From: Gnetum montanum
Taxonomy: Eukaryota > Streptophyta > Gnetopsida > Gnetales > Gnetaceae
Reading direction: 5' to 3'
DNA length: 46,313 nt
NCBI GenBank assembly: GCA_015680685.1
Contig: MNCI01036481.1
Coordinates: 91,219 to 137,531 of the forward strand
The notes under the pieces were generated by a model. The model was not told the origin of the DNA. It did not search any database and was given only the letters and a program-made list of their open reading frames with translations. The translations under genes were made by a program, and so were the position numbers. The first letter of the stretch is position 1. Each line of letters starts with the position of its first letter. Of the stretch, positions 1 to 9,490 are shown in pieces.

Positions 1-130
1 TGCCTTTCGAATTCGTGTAATTACCCTCGAGTTCATTAATTCTTGTTCATGTCCTAGTTTTACACATTAATTTCAAGAAAAATCATTTTAAATTCGGTCT
101 TTGTTAGTTGTCTCACTTTGGTTGGGCCGA

Positions 131-245
131 GATATCGCGTACACGATATCGTGTCCCACGAGATATCGCGTACGTGATGTACCGTACGCGATATCACGTC
201 CCCCCTTTCCTATAAATAGGACCCCCGCCGCAACACTTTGCATCA
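131..245 (+). promoter_or_regulatory. Internal promoter of element A: CpG palindromes plus TATA box
   Basis: A near-perfect palindrome GATATCGCGTACACGATATC lies at 131-150. Partial copies follow at 162-180 and 184-197. A TATA box, TATAAATA, is at 211-218, so transcription would start near 240-250. The same palindrome family stands ahead of the TATA box in the 3' LTR (3664-3735), but the two regions are not otherwise alignable, so this is not a second LTR copy. I read it as a separate promoter for the downstream ORF. Confidence 0.6.
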
Positions 246-655
246 TTTGGCATTTATGCGGGGGGAAGTTTTTGAATTTTTTCTATGCGACTTGCGCTTG
301 AATGACCCTTGCTTTTTCCACTCTATCTCGTGCGCTGGTACTTTGATTTTAATTCCGTTTGAACTTGCTTGAATCCAGAGTGTTCAGTTTAGTCGTGGGG
401 GAGAGACACTTGCCGAAAAGTGCCTAACTTTTTTGAAATTTTTCATCGCCCAAAGGACATCAATTAGGGTAGTTACTTCTAACACTTAGATAAATTGTGC
501 CATAAATCATATGACCTTAAGTATACTGGGATATTAAAACACACATCCACCTAAGTCATAGGACCCATCATTATAATTTTTGGGCACGATCACACAATAA
601 TAAAAGATCTTTAATTAAGGCAAGTAGTAAGGTATAACTTGATTTCCTAAACAAC

Positions 656-684
656 CTTACTAATGTTGGCCCGTGTGATTGCAG
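656..684 (+). other. Intron branch point and 3' splice acceptor in the 5' UTR
   Basis: CTTACTAAT at 656-664 matches the plant branch-point consensus very well. It lies about 20 nt before TTGCAG ending at 684, immediately followed by the ATG. This implies that the leader between the TATA box at 211 and the ATG contains a spliced intron. The donor is not settled; GT dinucleotides near 338 (GTACTT) and 466 (GTAGTT) are candidates. Confidence 0.5.
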
Positions 685-3471
685 ATGGCCCCGAAACGCA
701 CCCAGCAGAAGAGTCCGACCCAAGGTGGAGCAAAACAACCTAGGAGAGGTCGAAGACAAGTCCCTGCCGGACAACATAATGAACAGGAGGTGCATTCATT
801 CAGCATCCATCAAGATGAACCTCCTACCAGACGGTCCGGGCAGGCAGAAGGAGGAGCTGCTGCGCCTGAACTGGGACAACAACTCACGTTGCCCCCGGAA
901 TGTGTTCAGGCCATCCACACGAAGTCCACAATTGCTTCGGTGATTGTGGAACTCAACTTCGAATCTTTTGCAGAGTTCGCTCCTGAGGCTGTTAGGGATC
1001 ACCTCAAAGGGTCTCCCTTATGGCCCGTCCTCTCTGAACAAGGTGCCTGGTACTTAGGAGAAACGTACCTGTTTTGGCACAATAAAGAGCAAGGCACCAC
1101 AGTAAACATCGGTGGTGTGACAGTGGATTTTTCTGCACAGGCGATTTCGGAAGTGTTAAACCTTCCGAATTCGGGCCCCCATGTTGCTCGGTTATCCACC
1201 CGATCAGACCCTGATGTGCGAAAGGATTGGCTAGAGAAGGCTTATGGCAGAGATAAGGCTTTTGGTGAGCTGACCACGGAAGAGCGAGTCTATTTTAAAA
1301 TCGGGACCTATCACCTCTTCCCCACAAAAGGCTTAAAGAGAATATCAACGTATGCGGCAAGAGGATGTGCAGTGTTGATGGGAAAGGTTAACGCTAACCT
1401 TCCTCATCTATATTTGACGGAGATCCTAAGGCGATTCGAAGAACGGAAGACAGGAAAAATGGCACTCCCTTTTCCCTGTCTTATCAGAAAACTGTGCCGT
1501 CGGGCAGGTATTCGGGGATATACAAACGATGTCCTCCGAAAGGCCCAAAATGCTTCTTATGCTGAATTATTAAAGGCGCCAGCTCCAAGAAAGAGTACTG
1601 GCGAAGAGTTGGGACCAGATGAGGAAAATGAAGAACAAGTGACTGAAACCCCTGCAACTCAGCTTGCAGGACCCAGTCAACCTCCAGCCACAGGTCCTAG
1701 CCAACAACAAGAAGCAGAACCCGGTACAGGCCAGGATCAACCGCCGCCGCAAGACTATAGACCGTCAATGAGCCATTTGAGGGCTATTGCTGAGACGATC
1801 AGTTGGGGAAGTCGTGATGACACCAGTCTCTTCCGTGTCATCGATGATGCCAGGCAGCCTACAATTTCAATAGATCGCACAAGGGGTGAGTTGTCAGTGC
1901 AAACAGGAGGAGGGGAAAGTAGATGGTCACAACAGATTTCTGGACATGCGGCATCTTTTCAAGTGCAATTAGAGACTGGTGAAGGGGCCACAGTGATGGT
2001 CATGCAACGCCAGGATGCCGCAGGAGCAGCTGATGTGGTAGTTGACTACAGCAAGGAATCTTTTCATGTACCTGTTGTGCCACCGGTAGATCTTTCAGGA
2101 GCACAGGATGCTCAAACCATTGCCGGAACCTCAATGACTCCTGCAGAACATGAGGATGCATTGGACAGATTGCTTCAAACAGGACAAGTTTTAACGTCTC
2201 TGTTTGACATCCCTCAGGATGTAACCGCAATGCAGTCAGACCTCATTTCAACCAAGGGGAAACTGGTCATATCCGAAGTAAGGGCTGAGCATGCTGAGGC
2301 TGAAGTGCAGAAATTACAAGAGCAGCTCATCGCCTTACAAGCAGCACAGCGGGATCCCTTGCGATTGGTTCCCGCAGACCAGTTAGACAATTTTAAAATC
2401 GAGCAATTAACCAAATTAATTGCAGAAAATAAAAAGGTGGTAGAAGAAAAGGAGATGGCCACTTGGGATGCCTCCGCAGCAAAGGCGCAAACTCATGCGC
2501 ATCTTAAGGCACTCAAGGCCTTACAAGAAGAAAACAAGCAGTTGGTTGCAGATAACCTTCGGTTGACTTCTGTGGAGAAACAAAAGAATGTTCTCGATGA
2601 GCACTTTCATCGGCTGCGAGAACAATTCATCCGAGTCAACCAGGATGTAAGCCGTTTAGCCAGAGAAAATAGAACCCTCTCAATGGAGGAGGTGCGCGCT
2701 ATTCGACAGAAATCAGCCATCGAGATTAGCGCGTGGCAGAATGAGGCTAAACGACACGAGAAGCTGAAGGAGCACTTCCGTGACCAGGTGGGGATGTACA
2801 AACAGATCCTGGAGAAGGAGATCCATATGGCAAAAGCCCAAATCAACAACATCAGTGCCCAGCACACTGATTGGGGGGCCATATTGGACACTTATGCCTA
2901 TGCCCACCAGGCGGAAATTAAGAACCGGGACCTGCAGATCCAAGACTTAACTGAATACATGGAGTTGGCAAACCTTCGATATGCCAACCTGGCCATGTTA
3001 ACAGCAGGACGCCCGAGGTCAGAGCTCGAGCAGCAGGTAGCTTCCACCTACATCAAATATGAAGCAGAGTTTGCAGAACGAAAGAAGTTGGCTGAAAAAT
3101 TAGATGTTGCAAATTCTGAACTCGCGGTGGTAAAAGAGAGCTACCAAGGGCAGAAAGATGTGGCAACCGACTTGGCTCGACGGCTAACAGAACTTCACGA
3201 ATACAAAGACAAAGCCAGAGCCTTTGAAGAGGAACGACGGGTGTTTGCGGCGTGGTACGTCAAAGCTAATCAGATGTTCCCGCAACTACCCTGTCCGTGG
3301 GAAGTGCCGACTCCATCAAACATTGGAGCATCAGCATGGACGGCACAAGACCCTCGGACCGAAGAGGAGAAGCTCCAGGCTATTCTTCAGCGTCATCAAT
3401 CTTCAAAACTTGGAGCACGTGACAAAGGGAAAGCACCCATGGAGGAGCCACCGCCACCAGGAACTACATGA
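685..3471 (+). CDS. Intact 928-aa retrotransposon accessory protein (plant transposon-type N-terminal domain plus long coiled coil)
   Basis: The first ATG after the splice acceptor is at 685 and the frame is open for 928 codons. Residues ~1-60 are basic and Q/P-rich. Residues ~70-295 resemble the 'putative plant transposon protein' family found in many plant retroelement ORFs: a VDFSAQAISEVLNLP-type segment, then an IGTYHLFPTKGLKRIS segment and an LPFPCLIRKLCRRAGI segment. A P/Q-rich linker spans ~300-355. Residues ~525-720 and ~780-850 are charged heptad-like coiled coil, and the tail is proline-rich. I see no protease, RT, integrase, zinc knuckle, signal peptide or convincing membrane segment, so it is not a normal gag, pol or envelope protein. 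It lies between the internal promoter and the PPT/3' LTR, the usual post-pol position of extra ORFs. Its function is unknown; a structural or gag-like oligomerising role would fit the coiled coil. The family match is from memory. Confidence 0.8.
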   Translation: MAPKRTQQKSPTQGGAKQPRRGRRQVPAGQHNEQEVHSFSIHQDEPPTRRSGQAEGGAAAPELGQQLTLPPECVQAIHTKSTIASVIVELNFESFAEFAPEAVRDHLKGSPLWPVLSEQGAWYLGETYLFWHNKEQGTTVNIGGVTVDFSAQAISEVLNLPNSGPHVARLSTRSDPDVRKDWLEKAYGRDKAFGELTTEERVYFKIGTYHLFPTKGLKRISTYAARGCAVLMGKVNANLPHLYLTEILRRFEERKTGKMALPFPCLIRKLCRRAGIRGYTNDVLRKAQNASYAELLKAPAPRKSTGEELGPDEENEEQVTETPATQLAGPSQPPATGPSQQQEAEPGTGQDQPPPQDYRPSMSHLRAIAETISWGSRDDTSLFRVIDDARQPTISIDRTRGELSVQTGGGESRWSQQISGHAASFQVQLETGEGATVMVMQRQDAAGAADVVVDYSKESFHVPVVPPVDLSGAQDAQTIAGTSMTPAEHEDALDRLLQTGQVLTSLFDIPQDVTAMQSDLISTKGKLVISEVRAEHAEAEVQKLQEQLIALQAAQRDPLRLVPADQLDNFKIEQLTKLIAENKKVVEEKEMATWDASAAKAQTHAHLKALKALQEENKQLVADNLRLTSVEKQKNVLDEHFHRLREQFIRVNQDVSRLARENRTLSMEEVRAIRQKSAIEISAWQNEAKRHEKLKEHFRDQVGMYKQILEKEIHMAKAQINNISAQHTDWGAILDTYAYAHQAEIKNRDLQIQDLTEYMELANLRYANLAMLTAGRPRSELEQQVASTYIKYEAEFAERKKLAEKLDVANSELAVVKESYQGQKDVATDLARRLTELHEYKDKARAFEEERRVFAAWYVKANQMFPQLPCPWEVPTPSNIGASAWTAQDPRTEEEKLQAILQRHQSSKLGARDKGKAPMEEPPPPGTT

Positions 3472-3630
3472 GTTCCACATTTTTGTAGTTGTAGCATTTT
3501 TTCTCTGTGTTGTGTCTTCCCACACTGCGGCATTAGTCCATTTCTTTTTCTAGTTAATAATCCCATACCTATCCACTGTGTAATCACTGAAGCTTGTTCT
3601 CCTTGTAACTCGAGGACGAGTTTTTATTCA

Positions 3631-3642
3631 GTCGTGGGGGTA
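3631..3642 (+). other. Polypurine tract of element A
   Basis: GTCGTGGGGGTA directly precedes the TGATGAG start of the 3' LTR. Just upstream is a 'ctcgaggacgag' block near 3609-3620, commonly seen before the 3' LTR of plant Ty3 elements. This is the site for plus-strand priming. Confidence 0.65.
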
Positions 3643-3663
3643 TGATGAGACGCGGTTTGCGTC

Positions 3664-3735
3664 GTACGCGATATCGCGTCCTTCCCTACGATATCGCGTA
3701 CGCGATATCGCAGTCCGCCGCCATGTCTATAAATA
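3664..3735 (+). promoter_or_regulatory. LTR promoter of element A: perfect 20-bp palindrome and TATA box
   Basis: GATATCGCGTACGCGATATC at 3690-3709 is a perfect 20-bp palindrome, preceded by a second copy at 3664-3680 (GTACGCGATATCGCGTC). TATAAATA follows at 3728-3735. Spacing from palindrome to TATA is about 20 bp, against 14 bp in the internal promoter. The CpG-rich core contrasts with the AT-rich surroundings. Confidence 0.7.
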
Positions 3736-3902
3736 AGAGGCGGCACCCCCTTGTTTGGGGATCCCAGTTTTAGTGTAGCGAAGCTCTGGCAGTTTGATCC
3801 CTCCAGAGTTAGAATTTTCCCGTGTCTGCCCGCAGTGTGGTGAATGTGATTGTACGGTGTCTTTATTCGAGTGTGCCGTACTTGGACACGCACATGACCG
3901 GC

Positions 3903-3908
3903 AATAAA
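3903..3908 (+). terminator. Polyadenylation signal in LTR A
   Basis: AATAAA about 170 bp after the LTR TATA box, at the expected R/U5 boundary. It would polyadenylate both the genomic transcript and the accessory-ORF transcript. Confidence 0.5.
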
Positions 3909-4001
3909 GATCGAGATTACTTCATCATTGCAGCATTCACTTAGTTTATTTATTGTTATTTATTTCATGTTATTTATTGCTTTCATAGCGCGGTGTAAGT
4001 A

Positions 4002-4313
4002 CGACTTGACTACGAGCATCTACGGGTGTGTACGGCTAGTTAAGGAATCGGTTACTTATCGCGATTAGTCTCTCAACCCTTAAACTCCTAGAAGCGGAAC
4101 GAGTTCGACTTGATTACGAGCATTTAAGTGTGACTGCTTGGTAGCCCAGTGGTGTAGCTAGGGGGATCTACGCTTGGTAACCCAGTGGCGTATTTGGGGT
4201 CTGCGCTTGGTAATCCCAGTGGCGTACCTAGGCCTATGCTTGGTAGTCCCAGTGGCAGTCATGCACGAAGTCCAAGATGTGTACGGTTGATCAAGGAATC
4301 GGTTGCTCGTCGC
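4002..4313 (+). repeat. Structured repeats in U5 of LTR A
   Basis: Two nested repeat systems are visible. The larger is a degenerate direct repeat: CGACTTGAyTACGAGCAT at 4002 and 4106, and a 35-bp block starting GTGTACGG at 4028 and 4279. Between these lie four copies of yGCTTGGTAnnCCCAGTGG starting at 4135, 4171, 4204 and 4237, with 33-36 bp period. Individual copies can fold: in the second, TACGC pairs with GCGTA and TTGG with CCAG around a TAAC loop. U5 lies in the 5' leader of genomic RNA, so these could act as RNA structure. Confidence 0.6.
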
Positions 4314-4601
4314 ACTTAGGCTAGATTAGATTTTCTTACCTTTTCCTCTTAGCTTAGAATTAGTTAATATTATTTTCCACTGCCTTCAGGAGTAGCATTA
4401 GATTAGAACACATCATACACCTCATCTAGACTAAACCATACGTGACATATGCAAAACTAGTCTAGATGGGAAGACAGCGAACTGCGACCTAAGGCTAACT
4501 ATCTAGGTGCCACAACTAGTCCATCTGCGGAGTTTGACCGGATCGCACATGCGACGCTCGTATTCATATGGTTGAGTGTAGGGGTACCTCGCCACTCATC
4601 A

Positions 4602-6521
4602 GTATCTAATAGCATCTTTTATTAATATTATTTTGTTAAGCTTTTGGATTTAGATGCTACTAATTTCTTAGTGTTTATTCCTAAAGAATAGGTTGATGAA
4701 AGGTAGCACATGTTGTGAACTAGAAAATGGAATTTTAAAAAAATATCATACTTTTGGATAACTTGAACAAAGATTTACTTCCATGTGATTTTGGAGATAA
4801 CCCATTGACAATCATTATTGCTATATTGGTTGGAGTTTGTAATCTAGAATTTAATTATAAGTTTCCATATCCCTCTTACGTTAATTACTCTTCTTATTGG
4901 TTATATCTCCCTTATGGTGATCGGATTCCTTGACATTCATCTTATGTGTTACAGTTCAATCTCCATTTTAGCTTAGTTTGTTGAGGTAGAGTAACCAATC
5001 CAAGATTTCTCTTTTTTTCTTCTTTAGTTTCAATATTTTAATTGTTTCTTTGTGATTATTAGCTTTATAATCCATGTTTCTATAGTATTCAATGAATTAT
5101 TATCCTTTAGTTATTTATTATGACCATTTCACCCTTTTTCTGTATAATTAAGATGTCTTGGAGAGCAGGGAGATGTCTTTCTCGAAGCACTTGGAATTGT
5201 AAAAGATGTTTCTCTTAATAAGAAGAGATGTCTTCCTAGAGAAGGAGACATCTCCAAGAAGACATATTGTAGGAAACGTCTCCTCTAGACTAGAGATGTC
5301 TCACCAGAGATATCTCCTAGTAGGATAAGATGTCTCATCTACTAAGATAGTGTGGAAATCTTCCTAAACTAAGATTTCAAGTTTTGTTTTGTAGTCAAAT
5401 AAGTTTCCTTTGATCTTGAGACACCTAGAAGTCTTTGAAAGTCACCCAAAAACTCTTAGAATTAGGTAAAACATACTATTTTTATGATCATCTTATGATT
5501 ACCATCTATCATGTTTGTTTCATGCTATTTTCAATATTTGGAGTACTCTTGGTCTTATATATCTCTTTCTGAGCTTCTGATGAGAAATTGTTATGGGATC
5601 AATGTGAAAGCATTGTGGGAACTCTAGGATGGCCTTTAGAACTTGATCCATGTTGCTTATGATCGCATCCTAGGTGGCTAGATCTAAGTGTCAATGGGTA
5701 GGCATTATGGAAAGTAAGGATGACATCCTTGCTTAATCTAGGTCACCTATGATTATACTTAGGTTATGACATTGGACAAGCATGATAGGGGAATTGTATA
5801 GCCAACAGTGTTTGCTCACATCTCTTGTAAATGTCATGTGATCAGTTTTTCATAATGCAAAACTAACGGGTGGATAATTTGTATGAGTTTGTTCCTAAGT
5901 TTAGTTTATTTAAGGGAGGTAAGGTTGGTCAACTAGTCCATAAGGAAGGTCACTATGATTTAAGATAGGTGAGACTCTTACACACCAAGAGCCCTTGTAG
6001 AAGACTGATTCTAGTTCATTCTTTGTTTATCTATTTCTTGATGTGTTTTGTGGATATCATAATTTTTAAAAATATCTTTTGGTATATAATCTCATGGATC
6101 TTGAGATGTCTTCTTGTCTAGCATGTGCCCCATTCAATAGCTTATTCTTGACGCACCAAGGAGATTAGCTCTACTAGAAGGTTTCTAATCCTTCTTACTT
6201 GTGTGACTGTAGATTCAGGTGATATATGTTATCTTGATGATCATAATGTATTCAAGCTTATGTAATGTTGAATTATCATAACTCTCTTTTGAGGTTAAGA
6301 ACATGTTATATTTTGAGATTTAGTCATGGTTTATTGATAATGGATTTGTTGCTTAGAGTACTCTAATATGTTATTATTTAACCATGTGTTTGGTTAAGGC
6401 TTATAATGCTTATGATGTATATTTTATTTTGAATAAAAGAATTATAATGTCACATGTCCATGTTATAAGATTTGCGTAATTAAACTTAGATTATCTAATG
6501 ATAAAATTTTGGGATGTGACA
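4602..6521 (+). repeat. 5' LTR of element B (5' end missing)
   Basis: This aligns through its whole length with 7843-9490 plus 10611-11034, for example 'atctaatarcatctttt' at 4604 and 7845. It ends GGGATGTGACA at 6521, three bases before the PBS. The two LTRs differ at many sites and by small indels, including ~50 bp extra in the 3' copy near 8040-8090, so the insertion is old. Confidence 0.85.
5151..5340 (+). repeat. AGATGTCT/AGACATCT motif array in 5' LTR B
   Basis: About ten copies of GAGATGTCTY or its inverse occur in 190 bp, for example at 5151, 5171, 5225, 5245 (GGAGACATCTCC), 5293, 5307 and 5329. Both orientations occur and several copies are self-palindromic. A TATA-like TTATATATCT follows ~210 bp later near 5555. 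The position fits a U3 enhancer array. Confidence 0.7.
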
Positions 6522-6524
6522 AGT

Positions 6525-6536
6525 TGGTATCAGAGC
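6525..6536 (+). other. Primer binding site of element B
   Basis: TGGTATCAGAGC is the classic complement of the plant initiator methionine tRNA 3' end. It lies three bases after the CA end of the 5' LTR. Confidence 0.92.
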
Positions 6537-6600
6537 ATGGTTTTTGGATCACTAGTTAAAATTGTTAGTTTTTGTAGATGCTCCAAGATAAAGAGATAGT

Positions 6601-7620
6601 GATGAGGCAAGTTCCAATAACATGCAACAAAAATTACTCCAAACATTGGTGAACTTATTAATCAATGGAACTAGCCAAGGTGGAGTCACAAGTGTAGAGC
6701 CTAGTAACCAAAGGTTGGTTGAAGAGTTTAGGAAGTTACTCCCACCTACATTCAAAGGAACTAATGATCCAATAGTGGCTTGCGAGTGGGTGGATGAGCT
6801 AGATAAGGCTTTTGGTATTTTAGGTTGGACACTAACCCAAAAGATAAGGTTGGCCAATTACCAACTCCAAGGTATTGCTAGATGTTGGTGAAATAATTTA
6901 CTTTAGTTTAAAGGATAGGAAGCAAATAATGTGATAATGGATAACTTGAAGAAGGAGGTAGAAGATTACTATGCCATTAAGACCTATTGGAAAAAGAAAG
7001 AAGATGAGTTCTATACATTGATGCAAGGTGATATGATAGTACATGAATATGATAATAAGTTTTGTGAGTTAGTTGAGTATGTTTCTCATGTTTTGAAAGA
7101 TGATGAATCACATGCCAAAAAGTTTTTAAAGGAACTAAGGCCATTCATCAAAAAACATTTGTTAACATTTATCATAATAGAGTATGATGAGGCATGAATG
7201 CAAGCACTATGAATGGAGAGGTACCAAACAATGGATGAAGGATAAGATGGAATAGACAAGAAGATATAGAAAAGGAAGGCTCCAACTAGGATTGATGAGA
7301 GGAGGAAGAAGATCCTAAGAGTGGAGCAAGAGGAACCATGTAAGAATTTTTCAAGTTATTACCAATCAAAGAGTCAAGGTAAGATAAGAACATGTTTTTA
7401 TTACAAGGAAGTAGAGCACATTAAGGTAATTTTTCCTATGTTGAAGAGGGATAAGGAGTCCTTCAATAGTCGTCCTAGATGTAAAGCATATAGTATGATG
7501 GAAGTACCTCAAGGAAATGAAGGAGGAATAACTCCAAGAGTATACAACTTGTTGGAAGGTCAGTGTGATCTAGGCAAAGGTATGGTTTCTTCTCTAATCT
7601 TCCTAAAGGAAGATTCCTTA
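6601..7620 (+). pseudogene. gag relic of element B
   Basis: One reading frame can be followed without any frameshift from ~6601 to the PPT, broken by about seven stop codons. Segment 1 (6622-6888) has PPTFKGTNDPIVACEWVDEL and ends at a W-W pair where the second Trp is a TGA. Segment 2 (6931-7194) has MIVHEYDNKFCELVEYVSHV and a KKFLKELRPFIKK segment, the conserved gag core of chromoviruses. Segment 3 (7321-7600) has CFYYKEVEHIKVIF, a degenerate CCHC zinc knuckle. Several of the stops are one transition from a sense codon, as expected from methyl-cytosine decay. The original start is uncertain. Confidence 0.85.
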
Positions 7621-7632
7621 AGAGGGGGAGAA
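7620..7632 (+). other. Polypurine tract of element B
   Basis: AAGAGGGGGAGAA immediately precedes the TGCAAGAACC start of the 3' LTR, and it follows gag directly with no pol in between. Confidence 0.85.
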
Positions 7633-8448
7633 TGCAAGAACCTGTACTTTAAACTCCTTCTTTTATTTTTATCTTTCATTAATCTTTATTTAATTCAAGT
7701 TTGTAGAGGATTTGATTTCATCACCTTTAAGACATTAATGAATGTGCTCTATTATATTGTAAGATATTTTAATTGGCTTATATTTAACTTGCCTCATATT
7801 CTTTTCATTTTCAAACATTTCTATTTTAAAATTTTTATTTTTTGATCTAATAACATCTTTTTTTAATATTATTTTGGTAAGATTTTGGATTTAGATTCTA
7901 CAAATTTCATGGTGTTTCTTACTAAAGAACACATTGATGAAAGGTGGCACATTTTGTAAATTAGAACATGAAATTTTGGAAAAATATCATACTTTTGGAT
8001 AACTTGAATAAAGCTTTACTTCTATGTGAATTTGGGATTTTTCATTACTTTTATTAAACATTTCCTTTTATTATGTATGTAATTTTGGAGATAACGCACT
8101 AAAAACCATTGTTGCTATATTGGCTATAGTTTGTAATCTCGTATTTAATTATGAGTTTCCATCTTCCTCTGACATCAAGTGCTCCTTCTCATTGGTTGTA
8201 TCTTCCTCCCTTGTGGTAATTAGATTACTTGGCATTCATCTTTCGTGTTGCAATTTAATCTCTATTGCAACTTGGCTTGTTAGGATAGAGTAACCAATCT
8301 AAGATTTGTGTTTTCCCTTATTTAGTTTTGATATTTTAGTTATTTCTTTGTGATTATCAGATTTATAATTCATGTTTCCAAAGTCTTCAATGAATTATTA
8401 TCCTTTGGTGATCTATTATAGCTATTTTGCCCTTTTTTCATACAATTA

Positions 8449-8650
8449 AGATGTCTTGGAGGTCAAGAAGATGTCTTTCCTGAAGCACTAGGAATTGTAG
8501 AAGACACCTCTCTCATGAAGAAGATGTCTTGCCAAGGACATCTCTCTATAAGGAAGATGTCTAGTAAGAGATGTTTTCCTAGAGAAGGAGACATCTTGCA
8601 GAAGATGTCTCCTCTAGATCAAAGATGTCTCACTAGAGACATCTCTTAGT
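8449..8650 (+). repeat. AGATGTCT/AGACATCT motif array in 3' LTR B
   Basis: This is the same array as in the 5' LTR, with about ten copies (8449, 8469, 8522, 8536, 8589, 8602, 8622, 8636 among others). The number and order of copies are similar despite LTR divergence, so the array predates insertion. Confidence 0.7.
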
Positions 8651-9490
8651 AGGATAAGAAATCTCATTTTCTAAGATAATATAGAAATCTACCTAACTAA
8701 GATTTGGAGTTGTATTTCATGCTCAAATGAATCTCCATTGATCCTGAGACACCTAGAAGTCTTTAAAACTCATCCAAAAACTCTTGGAAATTAGGTAAAA
8801 CATATCATATTTTTGATCATCTTATGGTTACCATCCATCATGTATGTTTCATGCTATTTCCAATCTCTAGAGTATTCTTAATCTTATATTTCTCTTTCTA
8901 AGCTCATGATGAGGAATTATTATGGGGTTGATGGGTAAGCATTATGGGGAGTCTAGGATGAACTCTAGAAATTATCCACGTTGCTTATGTTTATATCCCA
9001 AGTGGATAGATGTAAGTATCAATGGCTAGGCATTATGAATAGTAATGACGGCATCCTTTCTTGACCCATGTCATCTATGGTTACACTTAGATTATGACAT
9101 TGGACAAGCATTTTGGGAGAATTGTCTAGCCAATGGTGTCTACTCATTTCTCTTGTAAATGTCACGTGGTCAATTTTTATGATGCAAAACTAAAGGTTGG
9201 ATAATTAGTATGAGTTTGTTCCTAGGTTCAATTCATCCAAGAGAGGTGAGGTTAGTTAACCAGTCCTTGAGAAAGGTCACTGTCATCTAAGATAGGTGAG
9301 ACCCCTATAAACCAAGAGTTCTTGTGGAAGAATGATCCTAGTTCATTCTAGATTTACCTATTTTCTAATGTTTTGTGGATATCATGATTTTTGAAAATGT
9401 ATTTTGGTATATAATCTCATGAATATTGAGATGGATTCTTATGTAGCATGTGCCTCATTCATCAAGTTATTCCAGGTACACCAACGAGGT

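Larger units (their letters stand above)
1..4601 (+). mobile_element. Element A: 3' part of a young LTR retrotransposon
   Basis: The window opens inside this element. Visible parts in order are an internal promoter, an intron acceptor, a 928-codon ORF, a PPT and a full 3' LTR. Gag and pol are not visible and should lie before position 1. The 3' part of the internal region resembles plant Ty3/gypsy elements that carry an extra ORF after pol; the 'ctcgaggacgag' plus G-rich PPT block before the LTR is typical of these. The ORF is unbroken and CpG-rich motifs survive, so this looks like the youngest insertion of the window. It interrupts element B's 5' LTR at 4601/4602. Class assignment below Ty3/gypsy is inference. 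Confidence 0.8.
3643..4601 (+). repeat. 3' LTR of element A (959 bp)
   Basis: The LTR starts TGATGAG and ends CTCATCA, a 7-bp terminal inverted repeat with canonical TG...CA ends. It begins right after the PPT and ends where sequence alignable to element B's LTR resumes (4602). A U3 promoter (3664-3735), an AATAAA (3903) and a repeat-rich U5 are in the expected order. The right flank is gtatc; the left target duplication would be outside the window. Confidence 0.85.

Noticed and set aside
1-680. Possible 5' LTR of element A because it has palindromes and a TATA box like the 3' LTR
   Set aside because: Outside the palindromes and TATA the sequence does not align with 3643-4601, there is no TG...CA end and no PBS before the ORF.
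571-2943. Several frames of 60-94 codons opposite to or overlapping the 928-aa ORF
   Set aside because: They are shadows of the long coding frame, with no domain or promoter of their own.
7633-7845. Continuation of the B gag frame through the PPT (174-codon frame from 7321)
   Set aside because: The last ~70 codons are read through the PPT and LTR and are hydrophobic, low-complexity AT-rich translation.
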